64,000 nucleotides of DNA from Bugula neritina (taxonomy: Eukaryota; Bryozoa; Gymnolaemata; Cheilostomatida; Bugulidae). The position numbers and the translations under genes were made by a program. Positions within the stretch are counted from its first letter, which is position 1. Every line of letters begins with the position of its first letter. This document shows positions 40,738 through 62,150 of the stretch, piece by piece. The stretch lies in assembly GCA_964035545.1 (NCBI GenBank), contig OZ037765.1, positions 6,088,698 through 6,152,697 of the forward strand. The letters are read 5' to 3'. The notes beneath the pieces are model-generated. The model had not been told where the DNA came from, ran no database searches, and was given only the letters and a program-made list of their open reading frames with translations.

Positions 40738-42611
40738 ATGCTACGGATACAAGCTTTCATAAAATCATATCAGTCTGGTTCCATGCTTTCAAGATCAGTC
40801 AATTCCAATGAAGTTTCGTCTTGCCTTATTGTAAGTACATAATGTTAATATATATAGTACTTTTCATATTACATTTATAAAATTACGTATATACCCTCAT
40901 GTTGCTTTCTAAACCTAACTGACAGTGATGCCCTTGTTTAGTATGAGTGCAGATGTTTTTTAAGAAATAATTGTGTTGTGTAAATTTTATCAAAATGAAT
41001 TGGATCTCAAGTATGATATTCTAACAATTGTCAGCTTCTCATCCTTGCTATTGATTACGTGGTTTATTTCTTTCTGTGTTGTAAATATTCTGATTATCTG
41101 AATTTCCAAGTTCATCTTTATTGTCAGTTTATAAAAAAATGTTCTGTTAATTTCAGCCTGTTGAGTAATTTGGTTTGGCATTTTTGTAGAAATCCATCAG
41201 CTTCTTTAAAAAGAAATCACAAACTTCTTCGGAAGATTCTTCTGAAAGTGCTAATGCTGAGGTGATGAAAGAGTACCAGTATGATGAGACACCGTAAGTT
41301 CAACATTCTCAGAAAGTTTAATGCTCTGGTAAATTATATTGTTACTATTTGTACAAGTTCTTATGATACCATTCATATACAAGTCTTCATATTTGTTGAT
41401 CAATCTAAAATAATGGCTCTCTTGTTATGTTATGCGCTAATTTACAATGGCCAGGTTTACAGTCTGAAATTTGAACATTATATGAATTTTGATTTAAAAG
41501 TTTAGGTAGATGGTGATGAAGTCTAATTGAAATTCGCTCATTTGTTGAACTATATAATGTATATTGAACTTATTGTTTTGCTCAATCGTATTTTTTACTT
41601 TTCCACTGTAAGTCATGGTATTATCAAACTAATATGTCACATTTTCATACTTACCCTGCCTATTTTATCCAGTAATAATATGTTTTAGTATATGCGGAGT
41701 TATGTTCTATTTGACAGTCCCTTGCCTCCCAAGACTCACTATTTGCCTCCAGCAGATGTCCCACAAACTATATTATCCATTGCTAGGAAAGTCAGTGATA
41801 ATCCCAGCGTTTCATTAAATACAAAGTTTGTTGACAATGCTACTAAGTTTGAGGTATCCATTTTTCAGTTCATTTGTAACTTTTCATCAGGTTTTTTTTA
41901 ATTAATCCCTGTTTGACTTCATATGCTGAAGAGCGGAAACTTTTATTTCTCTGCAGATCATAAATATTACAAAATATAAAGCAATGATGTTAGAAAGCTA
42001 ACTGTTGAGTTGGATAAGAATTAAAAGGCAAAAGTGTTTGGGAACAGTAGCATCGAAACCTCTACCATAAGCTCATGCAAACCACAAATTCATATATATG
42101 AGCATCCAACTTGTAACTTTCATCTGCTATCATACTAATATGTTCTAGAGGGGGACAAATGATGCTATCATCTTTTTCTCCAGCTTCAATGAACTGCTGC
42201 TAGTTTGTAAAATTATAACCTTTCAAGTGAAATTTTAAATCTGTATTATGAAGTTTACTGATGTGATGTATTTTTTAGATATTAACCAAGTGCATTGCTG
42301 AATTTGACTTCCAAATACCCAGCTGTGAATTGGCAGAATTGAAATCTGTTGCGGATGTGGTGACATACTATAGTCTACCCAGGCAACCAGTGAGCGAAGA
42401 AGATAAACTTAAAAACTCTGATCTTCCAAAAAACCTTCACCTTCAGCTGGAACCTGTTAGATTTACTGAAGACACTAAAAGTTTTTTTAAAGGCAAAACT
42501 GCCTATCCACAAAGAGATACCATTGTAACGTCACTTAAATACAAGAACATTTATAAAGGCTATCAAAATCCCAAAATTTATACAAAAAAGAAAGGATATT
42601 CATATTTTTAA
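40738..42611 (+). CDS. MRPL50: Mitochondrial large ribosomal subunit protein mL50
   Basis: Four exons: 40738-40830, 41190-41293, 41700-41853, 42279-42611; 684 nt, 227 aa. The first 31 residues are basic, serine-rich and lack acidic residues except one, as expected for a mitochondrial targeting peptide. The core YLPPADVPQTILSIARKVS, then KCIAEFDFQIPSCELAELK and DVVTYYSLP, matches the mL50 family, which works in the mitochondrial ribosome. The exon 3 acceptor (after GCGGAG at 41699) is the only AG that links exon 2 in frame. A lysine/tyrosine-rich extension ends the protein, which is longer than the human one (about 158 aa). The 3' end converges on CMC2 with only 68 bp between stop codons. Confidence 0.85.
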
Positions 42612-42646
42612 CTATTATTAAAGTTTTTGTAAAATATTTCCTATAC

Positions 42647-42652
42647 AATAAA
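42647..42652 (+). terminator. Polyadenylation signal of MRPL50
   Basis: AATAAA 36 nt after the MRPL50 stop and 28 nt before the CMC2 stop on the other strand, so the two transcripts' 3' ends should overlap. Confidence 0.65.
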
Positions 42653-42679
42653 TATAGAAATTAAGAGTTGATTTTCATG

Positions 42680-43535
42680 CTATTTTCCAAATTTCTCATA
42701 TCTTTCTTTTCTTGCTTTTAGGCTAGATGAAGCATGCTCAGCCCTTCTATCTTCTCTCTAAGAATATAAATTAAAACATGTTGTGTAGTCAGGATAAATT
42801 ACACTGCAGCAAAGTTTATTAATTTAGTTTTAAATTTATTACTGCATATATTCATCACGAACCTCTTTTTTTAGGCATTTGTTCAGTCTGGTGTCTAAAT
42901 CATTGCAGGCTCCAAGAAACCTAGTAAATTTGTTCTAAAATATATTTAAATTTTATAAAATTATAAGTTGGTGTGTGTATATAGCAAACTCATCAGTTGA
43001 TTTAACAGTTCTGTATCAAATTATAACAGCAAATACTTGAATGGTTAGATCTTATAGTCTAAACTATACAACAGGGTAATGAACCAAAGAATTTATATAA
43101 CACGCCAGGAGGAAAATGCAATCCGAAAATGATAATTCATCCCAGATGTCGATTTTCAAAAATTTCAAATTCACACAAGATTGACATCCTAATTTTAGTT
43201 GCCTAAAATGACTTGTAGCCATTTGCTGTAGCACTCCACAATTTCAACTTTACATCAAGCTAACTTTTGCAGAAATCATGTATGACAAATTGGCTTTCAC
43301 ATGACATTAGCATGTGTGCTGAGACCATAGCAAATACAACAGGACTCTATAGTAAAACATTTACATTATGAATTTGCATTATTGATAACTATATTTAATT
43401 TAAAAAGCTGCAAGCACATACACACGCACACAACCAATAGATTTGAAGACTTACTTCAGATCTGCATTTTGCCAATTCTTCTATGATGGCTACACATTCT
43501 GAACTATGTAGCTGCTGTGAAAGATCTGTGTGCAT
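42680..43535 (-). CDS. CMC2: COX assembly mitochondrial protein 2 (twin CX9C)
   Basis: Three small exons on the minus strand: 43455-43535, 42863-42934, 42680-42757; 231 nt, 76 aa, against about 79 in humans. The protein starts MHTDLSQQLHSSEC and has two CX9C motifs, C14-x9-C24 and a second pair in ACNDLDTRLNKC, the oxidised hairpin used for import into the intermembrane space by the MIA40 pathway. The C-terminus is basic (ARKERYEKFGK). The exon 2 donor (GAG|GTTCGT) is imperfect but joins phase 0 to a clean acceptor; without it the frame stops 8 codons later. CMC2 acts in cytochrome c oxidase biogenesis. No long open frame marks this gene. Confidence 0.85.
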
Positions 43536-44456
43536 ATTGACATCAATATTTTACCACCTAAGTTGAACAAAAAACACACTCAATGCAGTTAAAACATGCA
43601 TGCAACAGAACTATTTTTGTTGTTAGACAAAAATTAATTATGAGCATCATTTTGATGAGCAATGATGCTTTAAAAGTAGATATTTGGGAAAACGAATAAA
43701 TATTTAGCATCTTACACCTTGAAGGCATAGATTCTAACAAGAAAATGGTATGTTCACAAGCAATGGTTTTTCATAGCTGTATGGTAACTCAAATTGAAAT
43801 TTTGCTTCATAAAAATGCTGCTTTTGTGAATAATCATCGACGGCACTACGCAGTCTTCTTTACCTAGATTAATGAATACAACTACATGTTCTATTTTTTA
43901 ACCAATTTGACTGCTAGAATACTTATGAAAATTTTTAACCAGTTATAATCATAAAATTATAAGTAAATGATTATAATCAATATATTATTTACATCAGCCA
44001 ATTAAAGTTAGAGTGAACAATGAACTTGCAATAAAATTAGAAAATCAACAAAATTCAATTTAGGATTTTGACTTGTGCAGCAAGTAGATTATAAGTTTAA
44101 ACTCTAGTTAGTTGGTTGAGCAAGTCAACTTAAACTAAAACTGCACTTGAACCACCAAGTATAAGTATTAGAGCAGCCTGTGACTTGTGAGACTGTCAAC
44201 GCAACTAAGATTCCGTTCTGCCAAAAATTACTTCAAATTGAAATACAATCACTGAACATAAATCAGCAATTTGTAAAAATCAAATTAAATTGAAAAATAA
44301 ATATAATTAGTAATCACTATGACTAACAAAAAAATTAAAAATTAATATATTTGGAAAACTTCAAAAATTAAAAATAAACTCGAAAACTAACAAGTAACAA
44401 CTACTAGTACAAATTTAAGTTAAACAAGTAAATTAGCCTTAGATAATTCAATTACT

Positions 44457-44600
44457 AAAAGTAATACTAATACTAGTAGTAGTATTAGTATTATTATTAC
44501 TATTAGTATTAGTAATCGAGTATTAGTGATACCAATAGTCTAATACTAATACTAATAGTAATAGTAATAATGGTAGTGCTAGCAGTATTACTGTAAGTAC
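44457..44600. repeat. Degenerate (TAGTAT/AATACT) hexamer repeat
   Basis: Alternating ACTAATAC and TAGTATTAG runs, which can also pair as an inverted repeat. Confidence 0.8.
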
Positions 44601-44933
44601 TAAGTGTAAGTCACACAAAGTGTATAGTATAACTATAAGAGTTTATAACTATAGTATAAGTAGAGCCAGAGCCCAGAGGTATAAACTAAAACTTAAACTC
44701 ACTTAAAGTTAAAGTAATAAACAGAATTATCGATTACAAAAATGTGTTTACTGGTATTTTATTCTATGTATTTGAATATTAGGTTTAACAACTATCTATA
44801 TTATATATGAATGTAAACATAATTATATTGATATGCCACATTTTATTAAATGTACCCAGCTTGAGCTTGAACTGGCATTATTTTTAAACTTCAAGTTTAT
44901 AGCAACTGCAAGTGTAGGCATACTGTAGGAAGT

Positions 44934-45065
44934 TGCTTTAAGCAGCACAAAATTAGTGCTAGCTAAGTGCAGTGGTTTGGGGGTATCAATTTTGGAGTTC
45001 GGACATCAATGTTTATACAAAATCTGCGCTCATTGAACCCCAATTTTGTTTTGCCGCTAGTGATG
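44934..45065. repeat. Short foldback element, copy C
   Basis: TGCTTTAAGCAGCAC at the left, TTTTGCCGCTAGTGATG at the right; core GAGTTCGGACATCAATGT then TATACAA as in copy D. Confidence 0.7.
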
Positions 45066-45257
45066 TCCAATATTGTATAACTTTTCGGCCTTGACCGAAC
45101 CACATTCTTATGGATGCTTTTTGAGTGCTCAGGCTTTTCACTGCTATTTTTACACCGTTAGGGCTTGTGATACCTCCGTTAAAAAAAGGTTAACTCTTTC
45201 AGGTAAATAAACTACTTTACCACAATGGTCAAGGTTGAACTTTCTTGAATTCAAACG

Positions 45258-45395
45258 AAATCGCTTGAAGCAGCACCAAGTTAGTAGTTATAAAGCAAAG
45301 TAGTTTGAAAGGGAATGGGGTTTCGAGTTCGGACAACAATGTCTATACAACTCTCAACTCAATCATCTCCAACTAGGTGCTGTTTCTAGCGATTT
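45258..45395. repeat. Short foldback element, copy D (best preserved)
   Basis: 138 bp. Left end AAATCGCTTGAAGCAGCACC is mirrored by the right end (AGGTGCTGTTTCTAGCGATTT reversed) with few mismatches. Internal GAGTTCGGACAACAATGT and TATACAA are shared with copies B and C. No coding capacity; MITE-like. Confidence 0.75.
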
Positions 45396-45547
45396 GCGAA
45401 GGTAACACTCCTTTCGAGTTTATTATCGTCGTAGTACCTAGTCGCTTCACTAAATTTTTAACGTGATTTCTTACGACCACTCTTCATTTTCAATCTTATT
45501 ATCATTATGTTCCATTTTTCTGACATATAGTGAATGTGACCGGATTT

Positions 45548-53623
<8,076 letters not shown>

Positions 53624-54720
53624 GTTGAGTTGCTCAGAGAGTTCCAAGAATTCAGTCCGACTCTAAGGGGTTACATTGCTAGTAGCAGTGTCTCGAGTCC
53701 AACAGAAATTATGCAGACTTTTTGTAAAAAAAGGAAACAAACACAAGCAAGGCAATACTCATACGTACATTGCAAATGGCTAATTGTATCTTACTAGTGT
53801 CAGACATGCTTTTTATAAGTCATAACTAATATTCAAGCTAAGATTTAATCATAGGGATAAAATAGACATGTCTTATTTTGATGAGTAGCAAACTAATTTT
53901 TATTATATGTCACATAGTCACATAAAAGTACATAAGTAATCATATTCATAGAGCATGCTATTTATTACACTATTTATTACCTGAATTATTCAAAAAGATC
54001 TAAAAATAGTTTTTTTCATTTTTTTAAATACAGTTTGAATCTACCAACATCTGGTGCACAAAATGAACTTCAGCATTATTTAATTTCTATAACTATCACT
54101 TTACTAAATAATAGGATCTACTGGTGTAAAAAAAGATTATTTACATTGTATGAAAAGTTTGACATTTTTCAAATGAATAAATAAACTTAGCACCAACGTT
54201 GATAAATCTAAAAAAGGCCAACTATGCGTACATCACAATGAACCTAGAAATGCAATTGTATAATTTTGGGTTGACCAATAGAAATATAACGATTATTTTC
54301 ATAGTATTAATATAACATTCAATAAATAAACAAGAATAGGCATTTAGAAATTGCCTAAAAATTATGGGAATGACATCGAAATTGGTGAATGTGCAAAGCA
54401 TTGAGTACAACTAAGTTTACGGTGTCCCTTTGTAATGGGGAAAAAGACATGCAGCTTGTGAACTATGCAAATTCTTTTTTTTCCGGAAGTTCAATTGCAA
54501 ATTAAGGATCAACAGACTATGAATTAGATGGAACTGAGATAGTCATAACAATGCTTGACTAGAAATGAGCTTAATTGAATTGCTACTGAGGTTTAAAAAA
54601 ATAAATTGCTCCCAACTGGTTCATTTTTTGTCTAGTTAATGGCAACACTTATGCTAAATGCACTTTAACATATTTTAAGTTGCTCCTACCTAGCTTTCAA
54701 ATTCAGCAGTACACTTGTGT
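53624..54720. other. Convergent 3' region PIK3C3/VPS9D1
   Basis: 1.1 kb, AT-rich, no exon seen on either strand. Holds the 3' UTRs of both genes. Confidence 0.5.
54176..54181 (+). terminator. Candidate polyadenylation signal of PIK3C3
   Basis: AATAAA (in AATAAATAAA) about 550 nt after the stop codon. Confidence 0.45.
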
Positions 54721-57700
54721 TTATAAAGTCAACAAATATTCAACAGCCATTTGCACTGTGGATAAACAGTAGCCTTCTTGCTCCATCATATACCTACAAC
54801 ACAATTCACCCCATATGAGCAATGGCAAGCATTTTCACATGTTTAACTTTTGTGTAAATAATCAATGAGGGAGCTTGACACAATGTCAAAATGCATTAAA
54901 TTAACATGAGTAATAGCGCATGCTATTAGATATGTACACTTACTCTGGTGGTATGAAATCAGCCATGATGTTGCATTGAGATATGATTTGAGGAATCTGT
55001 GATTTGACAACAATATAGCATATTATTGGCAACAGATCATCTGCCCCCCTGCAATAAGTGGAGGAAGAGTAGCTCAATAAGATGTATGCATTGTAATACA
55101 GTGACAATATGACTTATCAATGTGACAGAGCACCTGCAAGTATTAGCATGTATTAACACACATTTATAATGAATCTTGACAAACTTACATCGGTTCTTGC
55201 TTATGCTTAGCTGCATAGAATGCTTCTGCTGTTTCTACTACCCCTGCATGTAGTCTTACTACAATTAAACAAGTACTACTATGCAATATACTAAAATACA
55301 GAGGAGTTACATATGCCAAAACTACTGACATCCACATCTTGTGTGATGTACCGCTGAACAGTAGAATTTACAACAAAAAATATTCCTCTCACTCCAACCC
55401 ATGGGTCTTGACCTTTTCTAGAATGATTTCTCAGACACTAACCAATGCAGAATTTCCGTAAATTGTCTTAGAAATATATGTATAGTAGGACAACATTAAC
55501 CCTATACTAGCCTGTTTAACGTACCAGACATTATCTGGCAATGCAAACTGTGGTAATTGAAATCAAACTAAAACAAATTTATAAAACCTAGAGCCTTTGA
55601 TTTTAATATGAGTGACCTAATGAACTTTGCCTTGAATATTCATCCTTTAGAAAAAGTTTGTAGAAGTTTTAAAACATGTTTCACCCAAAAAAGCTATAAT
55701 ACCACATGAAGTTATTCCTTTTTTAAAAAAAATGGCAGCATTTATCAAACCTCACTCAATCACTATTCAATAGATGACATATTCTTCAGCCTACATTGTC
55801 ACACTGCCACATTGAGCTACAGTAAAGTAAATAGTGAAAAAATGGCATTCAAATATTACACTGTATAAAACTGTATACCTGTGCAAGAGAGAGCCTTTTC
55901 CAATGGTGAGTGAATAGCTGTAATTCTTCGAAGATGGCTGACAAGATGGTTATAGCATTCCCCTCGGGTGTCTAAATACCATTTCTCATTGACTTGCATA
56001 TGACTAATATCTTTCTCAATAAAACTGGTCATTATTTCAGCCATTTTCCTTTCCTTTTTCAAGTTTGCTAACCTATAACCAAAAGCCATTCGCAGACTAT
56101 TGCCCTTTGCATATACAAAACAACCAGTCAAAGTATTAATTTATATCTGCTAATGTAAATTGGCGGAACATGTAAGAGAAGGTAACAGGAAACTAATGAG
56201 GGAAACTCACCGATAGAGTATTTGTAGTTGATCACCAATATCAGAGAACAGGCACTCTAGAACAGCTGTGTTTATGACATCATATCCTTCTTCTGAGTTC
56301 AAAGGTTCGTATGCCAGTCTGAAGAGTATACTCAGGCAGTGCATAGTCTCGTGGAGATACCCTGTAACCGTGGAGAGATGCTCTTTGAAAGCAGCAGATT
56401 GGCCTTCAACCTCATCCAATTCATTTCGTATTTTAGACGCCAGTTCATCTGCCGCAGCTAAATTATTTAGCTTTCCCGGCACAACCGAACCTGTTACATC
56501 ATCAGGGACTACTTTATCATTGAGCACTTCGTCATCCTCAGAATCGAACAGATAGTCCATCTCATCGTCAAAACTGCTTACTACTACTTCCTGCTGAGCA
56601 TCACCCTGTGTATCACCTGCCTTGTCATCATTGATTAACTTGCTGATCTCCTTGTCTGTCATATATTTAGCCAATTTAATCTCATCAACAGATACATTAC
56701 AATTCTCTTCAACTGTTGAAAAAGTGTTTTCTTCAGGGCTGTCATCGGCCAATACCTCCAGCTTAGCCACTGCCTCGTCAGAAAGTAATGGCTCTGAATA
56801 TAAGTACGGTACCAACACAGTGTCTGAAACCAATGTGCTATATTTCTCATGTAACGGGTCAGTCACTGCCTTTACTTTTGAATGACAGGTTTTGATAATA
56901 TCCGACATTGGGTGGGTTGTACTCCTACAATAGTTACAACCTGTGTAGAACTCAGTATATATATATTATATACTATACCAGTATCTGATATCTATTTGCT
57001 TTGCTCTAACCTTAAAATAGTCGTACAGAAATCATTGGCTGCACTGACATCTAGCTTGTTCTCATGCTTTAGCTGCGACTTTAAAGATAATGGCCATTTC
57101 TAAAACAAAGCCCCATTGAAATCTCTATAAGGAAACTATGATACATATGATACATAAATAACATGCACACAAATAAGATTATTGTGTTTCATGCAGCATG
57201 ATGAGAGAAGTAAATGGTAGTGGTGAGTGTACATACAAACTTATCATCGTGTATCAGTATGCTAGCCAACCATTCTTCATGTTCCTTTTTCTTAGCTGGG
57301 TCTTTAAGATTGAGGGCACGAGTCCTCTTGTCAGCGTAAGATTTCAGCTTCTGCTGACGGTGTCTTTGTTGTTCCTGCATCAACTTTGCTTTCTCATTAT
57401 TCTCTGAAATCTTTCTAAAAAGCTCTTGAGTCTACAATAAAACAACAATAACTACTTTGTCAAATTTTAAATGTTCATGTCCATTGCATGGCATGAATAA
57501 ACATTCTAATTGTGCTTAGCTCACTGTAATAAAACTTTATTTACAAATATAAACATTTAGAAGATTCTTTTTCATTTGTTTTATTACAATTTTTAAAAAT
57601 AAAAAACAGAGACTTGATTAGTAACTAAACCATAATTGCTTTCACCATGTTAGCCCTGCGTTGAGGACTGCATTCCATCTTTTCTAGGCGCTTTTTTAAA

Positions 57701-59572
57701 TGCTCCACCATCTTTTGATTGAGTATTTTAGCATATTTCATTGGATCAACAGCCGCTAAGACAGCACCGTCTGACATATCAACTGAAGGTGATTTGCTTG
57801 ACCTTCTCTCTAGAGACGGTGATTGAAGAGATGTTGGAAAATGAGCCGGCCGACGTGTGGTTTCGGGTGTAGACAAAGGTGACTGGGGAGATATCGGAGA
57901 AGTTGGCTTGGCAGGAGACTCAACAATTCCATTTTTAAAAGGTAAAGCAGCTGCAGTAAAACTATCACTATGACAGATCTCTATGAGTAAATCTTACAAG
58001 CATACAAAGTGCAGACATGATATAGTTTATTAGTACTTTCCTTTTGAGATGAAAATAATTCATTCTTTTTATCACTTCAACGGTAACTATGAAATGTAAC
58101 TTTTTGTTATTAGAAGTTCAACTGTATTTAGATGACGTAATTGTTCTGTCTCAGTATATACTATATATACACACAGTCATGAATAAGCTTCACATCAAAG
58201 TTATAAGACTGAAAATTCAATGATAATACGAAAAGTACCGCCCATACTTCAAAGAGAATGAATAGAAACTTGAATGTAAAGTTATGTAAAATGGATATGA
58301 ATAAATCTTCATGTCAAGCATTACTGAACCAAGGTTTTTATATTCCAAGCTTCAACATGTGCATTTCATTCATGTATAGATTATACCTTGAAGTTCACAG
58401 AAATTAACTATTCTTTCTGAGCACAGGTTAGCTAGCTTGGCCAGCTCCAGCCTTTGTGTCACATTTTGCTGATCTGGGGCTAAAAATACAAAAAAAAACT
58501 CTAAAAAACCCTTTCGGATATTAACTTTTGATGGCACACGAGACAAGTAAATATAAAACGTTTTAATAATTTAAATATTTAAATGTCTTACTATTTGCCT
58601 CTGAAGCCAATTCTGTGTATGCCTTGAGACAGCAGTTAATATATTTCTGATAGGCTTCCTGTGTAAGTAACACTTTTAATAAAGTAAGTGATGATAGGCT
58701 TAACCTACTAAAGACAGTCTTGTTTTAATGAAAGGAGTGGAAAGATTTAAAAGGTAGCCTTTACTATGAAGTGCTTCCAAGTGATACATTCTAAAATGAC
58801 ATGTGCTTTACTGGCTAATAATTAGTCTGTGTGAGAAAAACAAATAGTGTAGTTTTGGTAGCATTTCTCTTGCTGAAATAATTTGCCATAGCCACAGAGC
58901 AGTGTCTGAATTATTACTGGTTTGAAGATAAGCCAAATGCCCACTACATGCAGGTCACACTTTGACCCTAATTATTGTTTTTCAAACAATTTTTTGAGGT
59001 CAAGTGTGAAAACTGCTAGGAAATCATTTAGGATAAATTTTCGTCTTTTATTTAAATCAAATCTATTACTTAATTCAATGTTGGATATTTCACTAAATTC
59101 ACTTTAAACATTGATAATTCAAATGCTAAATGTATGATAGAAAGTTATTTATTCAAAAGTTGCTATTTAAATAAAACCAGTGTTTAAAAGGCTCACGTAA
59201 AGCTTTGAACAACTGCTTATTTTACCTTAGATAATTTTTCCTATATGCTTATAGCTATAGTAAACAGCATATTTATAATTATATGTGTTATAATGTAGTG
59301 GTAAATATAAGGCAATATAATCATTGCTGTTTAAAACAAGCAATTTTGTAAAACCACTCCAAGTGTAAAATATTTAGGAGTTTGCTAGAGCTTTAAATAG
59401 GCTCTATGAGGTAAAGGCTCACGCTTGGCTTCTAGAGAGAATTGAAAGAACAAAAATCAATATTTTGAAAATAGTAAAATAACAATATAATACATACCAA
59501 GTTTTTTCCCTCGTCTTCTAAAGTTATAGCATCTCCACTAATACGAGAGCAATTTTGTAAAGCCCGTTGCAT
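54721..59572 (-). CDS. VPS9D1: VPS9-domain-containing protein 1-like
   Basis: Putative guanine-nucleotide exchange factor or scaffold for Rab5-family GTPases. Eleven exons on the minus strand: 59498-59572, 58592-58658, 58387-58479, 57631-57950, 57237-57431, 57011-57099, 56211-56924, 55879-56072, 55189-55258, 54944-55048, 54721-54793; 1995 nt, 664 aa (human about 631). The N-terminus (MQRALQNC, then YQKYINCCLKAYTELA, LAKLANLCSERI) looks like a MIT-type helical bundle. Next come a Ser/Pro-rich linker, a K/Q-rich coiled coil (exons 4-5) and an acidic segment (FDDEMDYLFDSEDDE). The C-terminus carries the VPS9 hallmarks MGADDLLPII and later EQEGYCLSTVQMA. The VPS9 catalytic aspartate context (ADDLLP) is present. 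Much of the VPS9 domain N-terminal helix bundle is divergent. Convergent neighbour of PIK3C3. Confidence 0.87.
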
Positions 59573-60709
59573 GTTTACATTTTATTTCCAAATCCAACAG
59601 CTCTAAACTTCAATAAAGATGCAGGTTTGCTGATTTCAATAAAAACACAAATATAGTCTGTCATGAATTTAAAACTCAATGTTACATAATGCGTCAACAG
59701 TAATAGCAAAGCATATAGTTAAACTCAATAACTAGAATTATATTTTAATAAGAGAAAACCAAGATTACAAGTTCCCACTAACAGAAAAGTAAATAATTAC
59801 TTAAATTCGAATTACACAGAAAGTCTGAATCAAAACTAAACACTTTGGCAAACACTGCCAGAATCTTTACAATAGATTTGCAAAATGAAATCTAGATTAA
59901 ATTGTGCCACATTGGTTTTATTTTATTCAAATTCAAAATTCATGATGGACCTACTGTATAGAAACGACACAGGTTTGAATGCATAACAATTGAAACCTTG
60001 ACATCTAAATATTTACGTGAATAAATCATGATTATGAATAACCTTATTAAAAATTGTTTCCATTTAAAAACAAGTACACACAAAATTAAAATAATTAATA
60101 TTAGACAATTACGATAGTATTGACTGCTTTCCTAGTTATAAGAAAACTTTATTGCCAAATTTCAATTTATAAACTTTAGTAAAAGCATTGAATGTAATCA
60201 GAGTCTGAGTTTACTTCTGGTTTTAATAAATACTAACTGCTAATACAGTAACTGCAAGTGCAACACTAAAAAGAAAGGCTAAGGCCAAAGAGTAAGTGTA
60301 ATACTAAAAGTAATTGACATATATGATCATGTTGATATTGGTATTCATAAAATGATATACGTTTACAATGACATAAACTTGAAGTTAAAGTACAACTAAA
60401 GAGTAAAAATAATAAATAATAATATCAATAAAGGTTTGATATTATTGATAATAATATCAATAATATTATGTTTTTATTAATAGTGTTACTAATAAAAATT
60501 CCAACTTGAACCAAAATTGAAATTTAATTGTATTTCAATTAGTAACAAATTTTAAAATAAAAATTAAATAAAAGTTTGTTCGCTCGGTCTGAGTTTCAGT
60601 TTCACTCTCCAGTTTCTGTGTCACTTCGATACTCATAATTATAATATTAATTTATAAGCACACTCACACTGCTACTAGTACTTCTAGTTCTTGTGCCAGT
60701 AAATCACTA

Positions 60710-61020
60710 AATGTAATAGTAATACTAAATCTAATAGTACTAGTAGTAATACTAGTCACTAGTAGTAGTAGTAGCACTAATAGTAATAGTAATACTTTTA
60801 TGTCCATTCAACATTTAAAATTTTAAACATTTTTAGATCTACACATACTAACAGTAACAGTGACATAGTGATAGTTGGAAGATATTCATATTGATATTCA
60901 TATTGTGTTTTTTGGAAAATCGAACTATTACTATTAGTATAAGTATTACTATAACTATTACTATTAGTATTAGTATTAGTATTAGTATTACTATTAGTAT
61001 TACTATTAGTATTATACAAA
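60710..61020. repeat. Degenerate hexamer repeats (TAGTAA / TATTAG)
   Basis: Two blocks: 60712-60797 (AATAGTAATACT, TAGTAG) and 60880-61020 (TACTATTAGTAT). Frames through them encode Ile-Thr-Ser or Asn-Thr repeats and are artefacts. Confidence 0.85.
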
Positions 61021-61704
61021 CTCAAAGTAATAGTGGTACAACTAGTAGTACTATTCTAACTCTAAGAGTAAGTTGAATGCCACCAACACCAAACTGAAAG
61101 TAAAACATATACTATAATTTGATATTGGTAATAAATAAATAATCCTAATGTTTAGTAAATTAGTAATTGTAAACAAAAGCCAGAGACAAATGTGCATAAA
61201 CAGGAAATTGTACAACATTGCATGCATGCGGGCATGCGTAGAGGTTTGCTCTACTATGGTAGTTTGTTAGGAGAAATATAGTCAACTGTAATCAACGTGG
61301 ACAACGATTCTCCAAACTTTTATTATTGGTCAGAAGTGCATTTCTGTTTTACACAAAGCCAATGAATATAGAGTTAGGGTAACCATCGTGCGCGATGTAT
61401 CCAATTATCTATCGCTACACACGTGTTTCGTACCCGCTTGGTAGCACGCTTATATTGATACTATGTGATAATATTATATTCCACGATCACAAATGTAATG
61501 TTTGTAAATTCGCGTGGCCATTCAGGGTCTGCTCTTCTGGATATCTGGTGTGCTACAAATTTTTACAACGCAACTTCTATTCAATAGGGGATACATTTAA
61601 TTTTCAATGCATGATCGTTCACAGACATATTTACAGTAATACGTTAAGGTAAAGGAGCATAGCTGCAATGTAGTTGTACTCTTAGTTTTAAGTTGGTTTT
61701 ACAT

Positions 61705-61803
61705 TTAGTATTAGTATTACTATTAGTATTACTATTACTATTAGTATTACTATTAGTATAAAGTATTACTATCAGTATTACTATTAGTATTAGTATTAGT
61801 AAG
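61705..61803. repeat. Degenerate hexamer repeat (TATTAG/TATTAC)
   Basis: About 100 bp of TATTAGTATTAC variants, same class as above. Confidence 0.85.
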
Positions 61804-62150
61804 TCTTAGTGATAGAGGTAGGCTTGAAGTTCAAGTTCAAGTCAACTTCGATGGCACCACACAGTGACAGTATGAGTATGCTAGTGGAATTAAATTTTAG
61901 GTAATATCAATATTCAATATGAATGTCAGTGCTGGTATTAATTTACTCATTTTGACATTTAATAGGTATAATTATAATACATTTTTCATATGATTTCCGT
62001 TGTTAGCTTTTTCTAGCTATGTCTATATGAGTATATGATTAAATTATAAGTGTGAATGTAAATTTTGTAAACATTAACATCACTATAAATATAAGCATAT
62101 TAATATATACTTGTAGTCTATAACTATTGTTATAAAATTAGGTATGTGAC

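Larger units (their letters stand above)
43536..45547. other. Intergenic CMC2/PIK3C3
   Basis: No coding exon seen. A possible CMC2 5' UTR intron ends at CTTAG just upstream of its ATG. Contains a hexamer repeat (44457-44600) and two foldback copies (44934-45065, 45258-45395). Confidence 0.5.
59573..62150. other. Intergenic VPS9D1/M-Ras, proximal part
   Basis: No supported exon. Contains three hexamer-repeat blocks and, near 61230-61660, a slightly GC-richer stretch with an 85-codon plus-strand frame of unconvincing composition. Confidence 0.5.

Noticed and set aside
61395-61652. 85-aa plus-strand frame
   Set aside because: No splice context, no recognisable domain, cysteines irregular; kept only as a note in the intergenic entry.
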